NCBI GenBank assembly: GCA_019918135.1
Contig: WBZZ01002896.1
Location: forward strand, 18,392-82,391
Direction: 5' to 3'
Source of the DNA: Paulinella micropora
Lineage: Eukaryota; Cercozoa; Imbricatea; Euglyphida; Paulinellidae
Length of the DNA stretch: 64,000 nucleotides
This document shows, in pieces, positions 35,729 through 45,960 of this stretch. Under the pieces are notes generated by a model. It worked only from the letters and a program-made list of their open reading frames with translations. It searched no databases and was not told where the DNA came from. Position numbers and translations under genes: made by a program. Positions within the stretch are counted from its first letter, which is position 1; every line of letters starts with the position of its first letter.

Positions 35729-38542
35729 TCAAAGCGCCTCTTGGCTTTGCATCTTCCTTTTCTTTTTACGATGCGTATCTTGTAGTGCCGCCAGCGAGTC
35801 CAAGGCAGTTTTCTCCGTCGTATCCTCTCTTAATTTCCTCTTCAACTTTCTCTTTCCGGATTGAGGCATCGCCTCCCCCCCGATAACCTGCGGATACAGC
35901 TCGGCCGCGGTGTATGGAAAGAGAAGGCCTTTGGCTTGGGGCCCCGCGCTCCCGAGGGCGGAGTACATAGTTTGGGTCTTGCTTGCGAGGTCCAACCGCG
36001 GGAAACGTTCTTTCATGCTAGCCCAAAACTTCTCTTCACCCGCCTTTCCCAATTCTCCTCTACCGAGGCCAAGGAAGCTTTCAAAACTAGCAATAATATC
36101 AAGGTGTCGGATTGCATAGAACCCCTTATTTTTTCCCATGAAGACGGGGAAAACATGGGGGACCTCTTTTCTACCGTTTTTCCTTAGACCCGGGAGTCTT
36201 TCTTCTGTCGCAACCAGCCGACAGAATTCTGGTACATACCTAGCAAATAAATTATCTTGCTCGGCCACTGATGGCAAGGGCGCTAGTGCCTCCAGTTGGC
36301 GGGCCTGCAGATAGCGCACGAAATCTTCCGTTGAAGGAACGTTGGTGGGAGGTTCCAGTGCTGGTGGGGCCGCCGCAAGCCGCAAGGTCGTAGCTGCTAC
36401 ACCTTTTGCCCGCAACTGTGTCGCTGTCCACAGCGGTTTACCCAACCCGTCGGGTAGCAATAACACGTGGCTCCTATTGTTCAATAGGATTGACGTTTCA
36501 GTATTGTTGCTTCTGCCGGAGAATTTTCGGGTTTGATTAGCAAGACAACGGAACAGGTTTTTCCACTGAATAGCGTCATCTGCTCGTCGTGGACATCCAT
36601 CCAGGACAGCGATTTTACAGGCCTGGAGCTCTTCAAGCTTATTGCTTAGCTTGTGCTCATAGACCTCTCGAAAAATCACAATGTGCTCATTACCCAAAGC
36701 TTGGAAAAAGGACACCAGGATCTGCCGGAGCAGCAACGGCACCTGGCCCTCCAGGCAAACCCACAACTGCGACCTATGCTCCTGTGAGCATTGCATATTG
36801 CGTGCAAGCCAATCCGTAAACCGCTCTCCATCGTGCTGTTCAAAACAGCTTTGAATCAAGCTGCTCCAGTCAGGCATTTGCTGCACAGAAGGTTGTGCAA
36901 CGTTCCGTGAGGTGCTAGGCGTTAATCTGGCAGGGAAAAGAAACCCTTCCAGCTGTTGGTCGGATACGGATTGCGTGCACTCCTTTTCCCAGACCTTGAA
37001 GATGTTCTGTTCCTTTTTCGTGTGCTTTGACGCCCAAGAGAGGGGCACTAGCTCTAACCTGCTGTGCTCGTATTCACGACGTAACTGCTGTACTTTGAGG
37101 ACTCGTGTTTGTTCAACTTGAACAGGAGGGCCATCCAGGACTTGTTTGGGCCAGACAATCTTCACTGCTACGTGAGCATCGGTCCGCGCCAACCACCAGC
37201 GGCTGAGCACGTCGCGCAAGTCGAGCCAGAAGTACTTGGTTGGCGCAAGGCTAAAGAAAGCCCTAATCTCGTCACTGCAATCCTCCAACTTTATCATTTC
37301 CTTGCCCTTGATTGACAGCGCAAAGCGCTGCATGCGCACGCTTAGCTGCATGCTTTTGATGCTTTTGATGCTGAATTCGCCCTTTCTGGGCCACATCTCC
37401 CGCCACGCAAGTTTGGACAGCAGAGAGGTAGCAGGGGCTTGGCGGCTGCGTTCTAGGAGCTGCTGCTGGCGCCCGTGTTCCAGTCCGTGCATCAGGCCCA
37501 AAAGTTGCTTGAAGTAAAAGCCGGGGTCACTGCTGACCTTGAATTCTGCAAAGCTGACCTTGGCCTCAGGCCCTTCCAAGTACTCGACGGCATGCCACAG
37601 GCTGTCCAGGTCCACGGCAAGCCTTTCGTTTTCCTCGCTGGGGCCTTGCTCGAGCAAGGCCTTGGCCTGGGCGAGCTCGCTGGTCTGAGGGTTCAGCCAG
37701 GCGCCGGTTGCACTCCGGGGTTCCTGGAGGTTATTACTACTTTCAAGCTCGATCAGAGGCGGTCGCTGTTGAGTCTGGCCAGCAAGGGGTTGCATTCTTT
37801 CGCTGTGAGTTGGTCTCTTGCTTTTTGGCGTGGTGTTGCATATCGTTTGCAAGGCTCCTTGATCCCCCCCTCCCTTCCCTGCGAGGCTTGCTTCTTCTTC
37901 AGGCAATGCTTCCTGAAAAGCTTGTGCCCCTGCGTGGTCACTTAGTGCGGTTGTTATCTTGCCCTCGCAGTCTACACATTCTGCGGTAGGCGGAGAAGAG
38001 CTGGCGCGTACTGGCCGCCAACGCGCCGTGTGCGAAGTGACGTGCAAGCCAGCCACGGGCAGCTCTGGCATGTCGCGAAACAGACTACACTTGCTCATAT
38101 GTTCTCGGACATACTTACAAAAGGCTGCTGCCTTGCGCGCTGCTACGCTTCCTATGTAGGCCAGCTTCTCGTTGTCTACAAATTCCCGGAAACTTGAGTT
38201 CACAACATCTGGCATTAACATATAGTTGCGCGGATGGTCCAGGCCTCCCCAGCGCCTTGGCACTATATGGTCAACATGTGCCCGGACGCCCCCCGGCGCG
38301 AAGTACGCTGCTAAAAGGGGATGCCCGCGATTGGCGCGGGCCCATTTGCGCGCTTCAAACAAGGAAAGGGGCCTCTTTAGGTTACAAAGATCTGCAAAGT
38401 CTCCGAGGTAAACGGGCTCGGTTGTCAGAATTTGTACGTTCTTGTGTCGACGCGCCAGCTCTCCTAATTTTCGCCGCAGACTTAGCTCAGAAGTACTACT
38501 AGTGCGGCGTTTGTTTGCGTTCGCGGCTACGAGCATGGCCAT
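35729..38542 (-). CDS. HNH-domain protein, paralogue 1 of a large family
   Basis: The product is 937 residues from ATG 38542 (MAMLVAANANKRR); an in-frame TTG at 38599 would add 19. An HNH-type motif lies at about residues 89-118 (HVDHIVPRRWGGLDHPRNYM, then Asn115). His92 and Asn106 are present and the third position is Asn, as in HNN variants, so nuclease activity is plausible. A ~150-residue variable linker follows. The second half is shared with the 60.0-63.2 kb protein, including LLSKLAWRE, FWLDLRDVLSRWWLA and a block CLEGQVPLLLRQIL...AVLDGCPR...NRSHVLLLP. The order of this block suggests a P-loop ATPase (SF3/D5-like) that has lost its Walker A lysine. The tail is strongly basic (KRKLKRKLRE). 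A nuclear or virion DNA-processing role is inferred. Confidence 0.8.
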   Translation of the reverse strand: MAMLVAANANKRRTSSTSELSLRRKLGELARRHKNVQILTTEPVYLGDFADLCNLKRPLSLFEARKWARANRGHPLLAAYFAPGGVRAHVDHIVPRRWGGLDHPRNYMLMPDVVNSSFREFVDNEKLAYIGSVAARKAAAFCKYVREHMSKCSLFRDMPELPVAGLHVTSHTARWRPVRASSSPPTAECVDCEGKITTALSDHAGAQAFQEALPEEEASLAGKGGGDQGALQTICNTTPKSKRPTHSERMQPLAGQTQQRPPLIELESSNNLQEPRSATGAWLNPQTSELAQAKALLEQGPSEENERLAVDLDSLWHAVEYLEGPEAKVSFAEFKVSSDPGFYFKQLLGLMHGLEHGRQQQLLERSRQAPATSLLSKLAWREMWPRKGEFSIKSIKSMQLSVRMQRFALSIKGKEMIKLEDCSDEIRAFFSLAPTKYFWLDLRDVLSRWWLARTDAHVAVKIVWPKQVLDGPPVQVEQTRVLKVQQLRREYEHSRLELVPLSWASKHTKKEQNIFKVWEKECTQSVSDQQLEGFLFPARLTPSTSRNVAQPSVQQMPDWSSLIQSCFEQHDGERFTDWLARNMQCSQEHRSQLWVCLEGQVPLLLRQILVSFFQALGNEHIVIFREVYEHKLSNKLEELQACKIAVLDGCPRRADDAIQWKNLFRCLANQTRKFSGRSNNTETSILLNNRSHVLLLPDGLGKPLWTATQLRAKGVAATTLRLAAAPPALEPPTNVPSTEDFVRYLQARQLEALAPLPSVAEQDNLFARYVPEFCRLVATEERLPGLRKNGRKEVPHVFPVFMGKNKGFYAIRHLDIIASFESFLGLGRGELGKAGEEKFWASMKERFPRLDLASKTQTMYSALGSAGPQAKGLLFPYTAAELYPQVIGGEAMPQSGKRKLKRKLREDTTEKTALDSLAALQDTHRKKKRKMQSQEAL

Positions 38543-39210
38543 CTTTACTTTTGATTTCCTGCGTGCTTTCCTTTCTTGGCGGTTTTCGGTGAAGGGCAAT
38601 TTATCTTACCTCACCAAAAATGCCCCCCCAGCCACTAGCAGGGAAATTTCAAGAGAGGGGGGAAAGAGCGCTTTCCTATCTAAGAACGGGGAGCGGGAGA
38701 AGAAAGGGGGGGGGAAGCGCCCGGCATGGGCTCAGTGCCATCCTCGTAGTTTTTCTGCATGTCACGCTGAGCGACGATGAGGGCGAGCCTTGCCCCCCCC
38801 CCTCCTCTGCCTTTTTTCTACCACCTACCACTTCGAGACAAAATCCGCTCGTTGGGGGAATTTAGTGTACCAAAGACTTTGTCAGACTTTTATTAAACTT
38901 TTTTTTAAAACATAAATCATGCCTAAGCTTTTTAATAGCGTGCAAAAAACAACAGACTGTCTCTTGCTAGTTCTAGTCCTTGCCGGTCCTGCACGAGCTG
39001 CTGCCGTGTGGAAAGGTAAGATTCCAACGACACAGTGGCTGTCTTAAAGCGTAGATTTTATAAAACCACGAAATTCTTTATAGAAAGATATATTCAAGCA
39101 GGGAAAGAGACTGCAGAAGAAAACGATATCAGGATCTCTATGAAGAGCGCTTCTCCCGCAAAAGCTCCCCGGGGGGGCAATTTAGAGCCTTATACCCTTA
39201 GTAGCGCATG
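38543..39210. other. Intergenic region upstream of the 937-residue gene
   Basis: A/G-rich tract to about 38780, T-rich run near 38890-38910, then unique sequence. I see no gene, MITE or module copy. Confidence 0.4.
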
Positions 39211-39927
39211 AGCACAGGCTCGGTGGGGCTTAGCACGGCTCGGACGGCCCCAAGCTGCGCCCCAGCACCGTGTCGCACTCCTAGGGATCTAAGGCTCTAT
39301 TTTCACTTTTTTCCCCCCCGAGGGTGTTTTTTCTTAGGACCGTTCCCTCCCCCTCCCCCGTCCCCTCCCCCTTTTTTTTCACAGGACAGTGGGGAGGGGA
39401 GGGGAGGGGGCGGGGGGAGAGAAAGGGAGGGGGAGAAAAAATGGGACGTGTTCCCCCCGGGAACTCCCCAAGGGGCAATTTAGAGCCTTAGGTCCTTAGG
39501 TCCGTAGGACCGTGAGAGCGCGGCTTCGGGTGGCAGAGTACAGGCTCGGTGGAGCTTAGCATAGGCTCGGTGGGGCTTAGCACGGCTCGGACGGCCCCAA
39601 GCTGCGCCCCAGCGCTGTGTCGCACTCCTAGGGATCTAAGGCTCTATTTTCACTTTTTTCCCCCCCGAGGGTGTTTTTTCTTAGGACCGTTCCCCCCCCC
39701 CTCCCCCGTCCCCTCCCCCTTTTTTTTCACAGGACAGTGGGGAGGGGAGGGGAGGGGGCGGGGGGAGAGAAAGGGAGGGGGAGAAAAAATGGGACGTGTT
39801 CCCCCCGGGAACTCCCCAAGGGGCAATTTAGAGCCTTAGGTCCTTAGGTCCGTAGGACCGTGAGAGCGCGGCTTCGGGTGGCAGAGTACAGGCTCGGTGG
39901 CGCTTAGCACAGGCTCGGAAGGCTCAA
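39211..39927. repeat. Tandem repeat of about 347 bp
   Basis: Two nearly identical units start at about 39217 and 39564 (GGCTCGGTGGGGCTTAGCAC), and a third begins near 39891 but diverges. Each unit carries GGGATCTAAGGCTCTATTTT, a C-rich run, CACAGGACAGTGGGGAGGGG and a G-rich run ending in AATTTAGAGCCTTAGGTCCT. C-rich and G-rich halves can pair within a unit. Open frames of about 90 codons are repeat artefacts. Confidence 0.8.
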
Positions 39928-40135
39928 GTTGCGCCTAAGAAAAGACCGAGCATAGTTAGTCTTGGCCTTGCACAAAGTTGAGTCTTTCCTTCCTCTATAC
40001 ACGCCTCTCTCTGTATTCTCTTGTTTAAATGTTGACAGGAAAAAGAAGGGGAGGAGTGGGGAGGATAGAAAAACTCAACTGTGTGCAAATCACAAGGCGA
40101 GCCGTGCTCGGCTTTTTTTTCAGCACAGCCTAAGC
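39928..40135. mobile_element. Inverted-repeat element, MITE-like
   Basis: The ends AAAAGACCGAGCATAG (about 39940) and GCCGTGCTCGGCTTTTTT (about 40100-40118) are inverted, as are inner segments TTGCACAAAGTTGAGT (about 39968) and ACTCAACTGTGTGCAA (about 40074-40089). The ~55-bp arms are imperfect and the loop is about 85 bp. It has no coding capacity. Only one copy was noticed. Confidence 0.55.
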
Positions 40136-41114
40136 CGTCCGATCCGTATTTGGCCAAACCCAGGCCGTGCCCCAGCGCTTGGTCGCACTCTCAATTTTGC
40201 TAAAGATCTAAGGCTCTAATTTCCCGGTCTAAAATGTGTCCTCGCCCTTCCTTTGTTTTTCTTTCCACCTTAACCCTTTGCCAGTGCTGTAGGGGGGGGG
40301 GGAGCAAGGCCTGAGCAAGCTAGCGCCGGTTGTAAAATCTAGTAGAAATATTTTTGCAAAAGGTGCTGACGTGCCGTAAGGAGAAATAAACAAATGTCCC
40401 CTGACACGAGACTTTAGCTAAATAATTGTATTTAGAGGAAATGATGCAACAGATGTATTTTATTCGTAAGAACAAGCCGTTGGTGCGGTTTTGCCACGTT
40501 TATCCTGCGCGACCCACCGCCGACCAAAGACTGCTCGGACAATAGTGGGCAAGACAGTGTAGACAAGTGTACACACTGCCGCGCTTATAAGGCCCAAGAA
40601 AGGCGCGACGTGTGGTCAATGTTGATTTTTTCTTTAATAATGCATTTTTAACAGCCGCGTACACAAGGTCTCGCGCCACGAACATGGTACAGTACAAACA
40701 TTAAATCTTTGCCTTCGGCCTCGCTCAGCCACTCCATCGTCGTAGCCCACCATTTTTGAACAGGGGTAAGCGAATGGTGCCAAGCTCAACAAAGTGAGAA
40801 TTCTGAAACTTGATGTAAGAAACTTACCGACCAAGGGTTTGAGCACATGTCAAAATTTGAGAAATGAACGTCCCCCCGAAGCCTTCTGTCGGCAATGGAA
40901 ATACACTAGACGGTCGTTGTAATGAAATATTGGGCTACTAGTCGTCGAAACTTGCCCTGGGGGAGGGGGGGGGAGGGAGAGAGGCAAGAAGAGGAGAAGG
41001 GGGGCTCGGGGAAGGTAAGGGGAGGGAGTTGTGAGTGAGTGGGCAGTGGGGGGGGAGAGACTCCCGACTAAAATCAGATATTTAATGAAATCAAGCGCAC
41101 TGTACGACGCTAAT
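40136..41114. other. Intergenic region, no gene seen
   Basis: TAAGGCTCTAATTTCC at about 40208 echoes the tandem repeat on the left. The rest is unique, fairly balanced sequence, with G-rich tracts at about 40955-41060. A minus-strand open frame of 65 codons (40697-40500) has no features that make it convincing. Confidence 0.4.
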
Positions 41115-42107
41115 TCAGTGCGCCTCTTGCAGCCTTTGCCTTTTTGCCTTGCGCCACTCTTCCCTGTCCTCTCTGTCGCGTTTTGGGGGCAATTGGGAGA
41201 GGAGTTCTTCTTTTGTATATGGAAACAATAAGCCCTGCTTTTTCGGCGCATTTTTCCCAAGAGAAGAGTACATGTTCTGAGCATAAGGCTTTTGCAAATT
41301 GATTCTCGGAAATTCTTCTTTGAAGCAAGCCAGAAATTGCTCCCGGGCCGACTTGTTCAATTCATCCTTGGCTAAGCCCAAGAAGCTTTCAAAGCTTGCC
41401 ACCAAATCCTGTAGCCTGATAACAAACTTTCCTTTGTTCGGACCTTGCCCGAGCACATAAACATGCGGGATCTTGGTCTTGGCTCGCCTTTTTTTACAGG
41501 GTAATCTTCTTTTTAAGGCAGCGCCTAAACCTTGCTGAGAATCTTTTGTATGCATCCCTAACCTTGGCCTCCGGGGCGCTATCATCATCGAGGACCGCCA
41601 CCGCTTCTAGGAATAGACCGGTTTCTCGAGGCGAGGGTGCGCCTTGCTGCTGCCATTCATTGTTGTCGGAGACAGCCTTGCTAAGCCTTAGGCTTGTAGC
41701 AGCTACCTCCAGGCCTTGCAACTGGCTTGCGGTCCACAGAGATTCGCCTTCGTCGTTGGGCAAAACAAGGACTTGGCTTCGGTTTGGCAAACAAATGTCA
41801 CCCCAGCCATAGCCTGGTATCTTGAGGTCGGAACAAAGCATCTGCAGCAACTCCCGGAGCTCTTCCCCGGATTGACCCCGACGGCTGCAGCCATCTATTA
41901 CAATTAGCAGCCTTTGCTGCATTTCCGCTAGCTTGTGCGGCCCTATCTTGACATCGCGCAGGACGACCACGTGTTGATCCCCCAAGGCCAGACAAAAAGA
42001 CCTTAGAAGCTGTTTCAGCCACGGGGTGACCCGGCCTTGCAGGCAAAGCCACGACTGTGAGGGGCGCTTCTGCGAAGAAGAGTCTTGCTGCTGCAAGGCC
42101 CGAAACT
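41115..42107 (-). pseudogene. 5'-truncated, frameshifted paralogue of the 937/1056-residue family
   Basis: Similarity begins at about 42107, after an in-frame TAG, at the position equivalent to the degenerate P-loop region (WLCLQGRVTPWLKQLLRSF). It continues through IVIDGCSRRG and NRSQVLVLP. Near 41510 the frame changes. The C-terminal module follows (QDLVASFESFLGLAKDELNK, GLLFPYTKEELLSQLPPKRD) and a basic tail. The N-terminal half, including any HNH domain, is absent. Confidence 0.85.
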
Positions 42108-42252
42108 AGAAGAGGCGTTTTATTTTTCTGGATTTAATAAAACCACAGATTCAAGAAATGTGAATTTTGCCGCTCCTGACCCAGTGTGTGACCTTTCCCC
42201 AACTCTTTTATAAAAAGAACCACTATCCAAGCGATGGAGGGTAGCCACTGAG
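42108..42252. other. Short spacer between minus-strand genes
   Basis: A/T-rich start then unique sequence; it contains no repeat module. It separates the upstream GTPase gene's stop from the truncated paralogue. Confidence 0.35.
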
Positions 42253-44552
42253 CTAATCCGTGTCCAGTGCTTTATCCAAGCGATTGTGCCAACCCGCAAT
42301 CGTGTCTACGTGCGCGTTCCTCTCCGCTTCTGGCAACAACAATACTTGCGCGGCGGAGTGCGGGGAAAGCAAGATGTGGCCTAGGTACGCAAGTTGCCGC
42401 GCGTAACCAGCCACTAGCTTTTGGGAGTAGCTGTCCCACCAGCCGACGAGTCCGCGCACGCTGGCTTGTAGAGCCTGCAGAACTCGTGGTTGCAATTCGG
42501 CCCGCAGCAACTCCAGACGGGTCTGGTACGAGCCGGGCCCAGATACTCCTGCCACGCGGGCACACAACCTCTGCACTTCTTTCTGGATGGGTTCCTCTAG
42601 GCATCGCCTGAACCCAGATCCAGTCCAATCCTCTAGTAGCTTGTCGGCCGCGCCCTGGTGCTCCTCCTTTCGAGCAACTATCAGTGCGTTGCACTTGAGG
42701 TCTTGCTCCCGTAGCTCGCACAGCAACTTATGCAGCTCTGTCTGCAAAAGTGCTAGCCGCCGGGAGAATTCGCCATTCATAAAACACACAACCAGACTGC
42801 AAGCTTCTTTTTCCACTAGCTCGAACACCTCGTGGCTGAGATGCCAGGTTGTCTGGTTGGGTGGCGCTCCGGTGGAGTACGCGTCTCCTTTCCGGCGCAG
42901 AATGGCGGTCAGAACGCTGTGATGCTCGATCTTTTCGTGGCAGTAGCGGGCCGCCAGAGGGGTTACGGCCTCTGCCGTTTTGTCGCTGTTTACACTGCGC
43001 TCCAAACTGTTGTGGACCTCGTTAAAAAAAGCCCGTCGCCAATCTTCGGCCTGCCGCTCGAGGCACGCGCTGACGCGGCTGTTGAATTCTGCACAGTCGT
43101 GCCCCGCTTCATCCACCGCTGCTCCCAAGCGTAACTGTAGCAGTTGCAGCAGCTGTTTCTCGTGTTTCGCCATCACCAGCCGCAGCACACTTCGCCGCAG
43201 GTATTTGCGCAGCGCCGGCACCCCTGTGTGGCGTCTTTTTTGCCACACGGAGGCACCAGTGCCTTCCTTGAGCCGTGCGTAGTCTCGGGGACTGGTGGCG
43301 TGCACTGAGATCTGCAGGCCGGCCGGCGCCTGGTCCAGCAGCTCCTTGACCTGGCCCGCAACACTTTCTTCCAGGCTTTGGCGCACAAAGGCGTTGCGCG
43401 CGAGGGCCGCCCACACCTGCGCTTGGGCGCCGTTGCTGCGCAGTGCCTCGCGCACGGGCCTGCCGTTATGTAGTTTCCCGTGTTTCCTGACCCACCAGCG
43501 GCACGCGTTCAGCAGTGTTCTGTGCCCCTTAATGCAGCACGCCAACCCCCCAGTGCACGGCCCAGGCTTGTCGGGCTTCCCCACACAAAAGCCCAACAGC
43601 TTCGTGCTCCCTTCCAGCTCTTCAGGCTCCAGCCCGGTGTCGCTCTTGGTCAGCACGAACGCCAGCCTGTTCAGGCGGCCGTGCTGTACGCACATCTGCA
43701 CTGCCCGAGCGAACTTGCCCGTGTTCTGTCGGTTTGTTAGGGCGCGCGTGATGTCGGCCACCAGCAACACACAGTCCGCCTGTGGCAGGTATTGTTCCCA
43801 CACATTGTCACGCAACTGGTTGCTGTCGTTATTGCCTGGCAGGTCGCACAGTACCAGCCCGCCACAGTTACTCGACGGTCGCTGGCGCAGCAGTTGAAAA
43901 CGCCCCCTGACCACCACCTTCTGCACACAGCCCCAGCGCGGCACACAGCTTGTTGTGCGTCGTCGCTTGCACGCCGGCTGCCCTGGCTCGCGTGCGGCAT
44001 GGGCGTACGCGAACGCCGCCTCTAGCGCCGCCCGCGCATCCCTGCCCCTAAACCGCACGTGTGTGCCCAACGCGGCGTGTAACTCTGGGTACCACGCTTC
44101 GAGCTCCTGCAGCGTTAGGCCACGCTTTGTTAGTCGCGCCTCCAGCCCCGTGTAGATCTCGCACAAGGTCTGCAACGCCTCCGAGCGCGCCTTGGATTCT
44201 TGGCGGCCGAAGCCCAAGTCCAGCAGCAACGGCCGTATTCTTGCCTGCCAGATATCCCGCGCGTAGAAGCAAAGCTCAACCTCGAAGTAAACGGTGTCTG
44301 CGAATTCGAAATGCAGGGGGCATTGCGTGCAAGACGTACCCTGCGCACCAGACAGGGGCAGGTCCTCGTCTAACAACTGCGACAGTAGCTTGCTCTTGCC
44401 GACGCCCGATTCGCCAGTACTACCAGCAGGGGTCCAGGCCCCTCGCTCAGCTCGTGCTCCAGGTGCGCGTGCTCCGCTTTCCCCAGCGCCAGTTTGATGT
44501 CCTTGTCCTGCAGGGCCTTCCACAGCTCTGAGTATGTCGAGCGCCGGCGCAT
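42253..44552 (-). CDS. Large SLIP-GC/dynamin-like GTPase, one frameshift
   Basis: ATG 44552 (MRRRSTYSELWKALQDKDIK) opens the N-terminus. The P-loop GESGVGKS (codons at 44392-44415) is in another frame, so one base change lies at about 44416-44440. After it the frame is open to 42253. Visible GTPase motifs are G1 (GESGVGKS), G3 (LCDLPGNNDSN) and G4 (LTKSD). A region ADITRALTNR between G3 and G4 is typical of the SLIP-GC/nuclear GTPase group. A long helical C-terminal part (more than 400 residues) follows, as in dynamin-superfamily proteins that self-assemble. Total length would be about 766 residues. The role is inferred to be nucleotide-dependent assembly. Confidence 0.8.
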
Positions 44553-44706
44553 TTGTTTCAGGAGACGAAAATGTTTGCACTTTTTCTCTTGCCTGAGTTT
44601 TTAGCTCTTACAATGCCACTGAAAACTAGGAGAGGGAGAGAGAAGGGGGGAAAAGGAGAGTGAGTTTTTCCTGGGGGGCGCGACCTCCTCGCCTCCCCTT
44701 TCCCCT
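44553..44706. repeat. Module A variant and G-rich spacer
   Basis: GAGTTTTTAGCTCTTACAAT...ACTGAAAACTAGGAGAGGGA at about 44594-44640 is a diverged module A. It is followed by G-rich sequence up to the next frame. Confidence 0.5.
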
Positions 44707-45036
44707 GTGAAGTCACAGGATAAGCTGGCATGGGATGTGCATATCACGCTAAGCTACGACGCCCAACGCTCATGCAAGACTTCCCCCCTGTCCGGAATTA
44801 TCCAGGATGGAACCGTGAACATTTCGAACCTAGCTTCGATGCTTGACTCCAAGCAGGGCTTGCAATACTTGTTGTGGAGCCAGGTTTTATTGGGCATGCA
44901 CGTACCATTACTCGAGGCGTTAGTGCGCCAGAACAAGGCAGACCTTGCCAAGCAGCTACTCCTCTACCTGCCGCTGGAGATAAAACACAAGGAAAGTAAG
45001 CTACTGGCTGCTCTAGACCAGAACTCGTCGTCATGA
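44707..45036 (+). CDS. Small helical ORF, probably 5'-truncated
   Basis: A 109-codon frame begins at GTG 44707; it has no ATG near its start. It reads KLAWDVHITLSYDAQRS, then LASMLDSKQGLQYLLWSQVL and ALVRQNKADLAKQLLLYLPL. The second half is helix-rich and ankyrin- or TPR-like in texture but without a diagnostic consensus. It resembles real protein rather than repeat translation, but may be the 3' end of a lost gene. Confidence 0.45.
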   Translation: MKSQDKLAWDVHITLSYDAQRSCKTSPLSGIIQDGTVNISNLASMLDSKQGLQYLLWSQVLLGMHVPLLEALVRQNKADLAKQLLLYLPLEIKHKESKLLAALDQNSSS

Positions 45037-45338
45037 TGAAAAAAAGAACAGAAAAAAAGGAGCGATAAAGAAAAAAACTCCCCGGCATACAGGGAGCGGA
45101 GCGCCAAAGGGAGAGGGGCGACCCTCCCTCTCATCCGTTCTCATTGCTGCGTGGGGGGGGGGGCACCCCCCCCATCTACTTCTCACTGTTGCGTGGGGGG
45201 GGGGCGCCCCCCTCCCCGCACCACAACCCAAACTGTATGCGCCTGCGCGCAGCTGGCACTAATCAACAATTTAGTGAAGAGCAAGGCACAGCAAAGAGAA
45301 AGGTCCCGTAGGAACCTGGCAGGAGAAGAAGCAAGAAA
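45037..45338. other. Spacer with G/C hairpins
   Basis: Two short hairpins formed by G7-10 and C6-7 tracts at about 45151-45170 and 45195-45213 (both around TTGCGTGGGGGGG). No gene. Confidence 0.45.
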
Positions 45339-45635
45339 ATGCCTTGTCTTGGTGCACAGATGACGACCAGACGAATTGACTCGACGGAATTTTCTTCTCG
45401 CGCCCAACGCGCGCTCAAACGAGAATACGTTATTGCTTGCAATACGTTAAGTATGCTAACTGACAAATATAACGGACTGATGTATCGCTATCTGTGGACT
45501 TTAGACGGAGATGCAGATGAACAAAACCAATTAGATCTTGTGACTGATAGCATAATAACCCTGCAGCAGCAACTAACTGAAATGCGTCGGAATCTAGTAT
45601 CTTTACCTCCAGTGCGTTTTACAATCAACTGCTAG
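45339..45635 (+). CDS. Small unknown protein
   Basis: The product is 98 residues from ATG 45339; ATG 45360 (MTTRRIDSTEF) is an equally likely start. It is predicted mostly helical with heptad-like hydrophobic spacing (LDLVTDSIITLQQQLTEMRR), possibly a short coiled coil. Composition and codon use look genuine. Function unknown. Confidence 0.55.
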   Translation: MPCLGAQMTTRRIDSTEFSSRAQRALKREYVIACNTLSMLTDKYNGLMYRYLWTLDGDADEQNQLDLVTDSIITLQQQLTEMRRNLVSLPPVRFTINC

Positions 45636-45960
45636 CAAAAAATATTAAAAAAACTTCTTAACTTGGACAAGTTTCGGACTATCGCCCCCCGCGTGCGAGG
45701 CATGCTACCGGAATTAATAACGATGAAAAAACAACAAGAGGATTTTTACAGTTGAAAGAAAAGAACGAGGTGGCGTTCGAGAATCCCATGGCTTTTCCAG
45801 TTCAGCTCGGCAATGTCTTCAGAGCCTTAGTTTCTTGCCCCAATCGGTCAGAGTATTTTTTGCCCTCCATAATCAGGGTTTCTACCGTAACTTTGTTTAG
45901 TCTCTGTAAGGGCCGCCCAACTCTGACGCAGCTAAGAAGAAAAGACCTCAGCATGGGTTT
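45636..45960 (-). pseudogene. Internally deleted relic of the 1738-3227 F-box/LRR gene
   Basis: At about 45800-45925, minus strand, VTVETLIMEGKKYSDRLGQE matches the start of the leucine-rich region of the 1738-3227 gene (VETLILEGEWNSDRLWQE). It is joined directly to CAATGTCTTC, from near that gene's end. Most of the gene between these points was deleted. Confidence 0.7.

Noticed and set aside
40500-40697. Small minus-strand gene of 65 codons
   Set aside because: No start context, no recognisable motif and no similarity to anything else in the window; chance open frame is sufficient.
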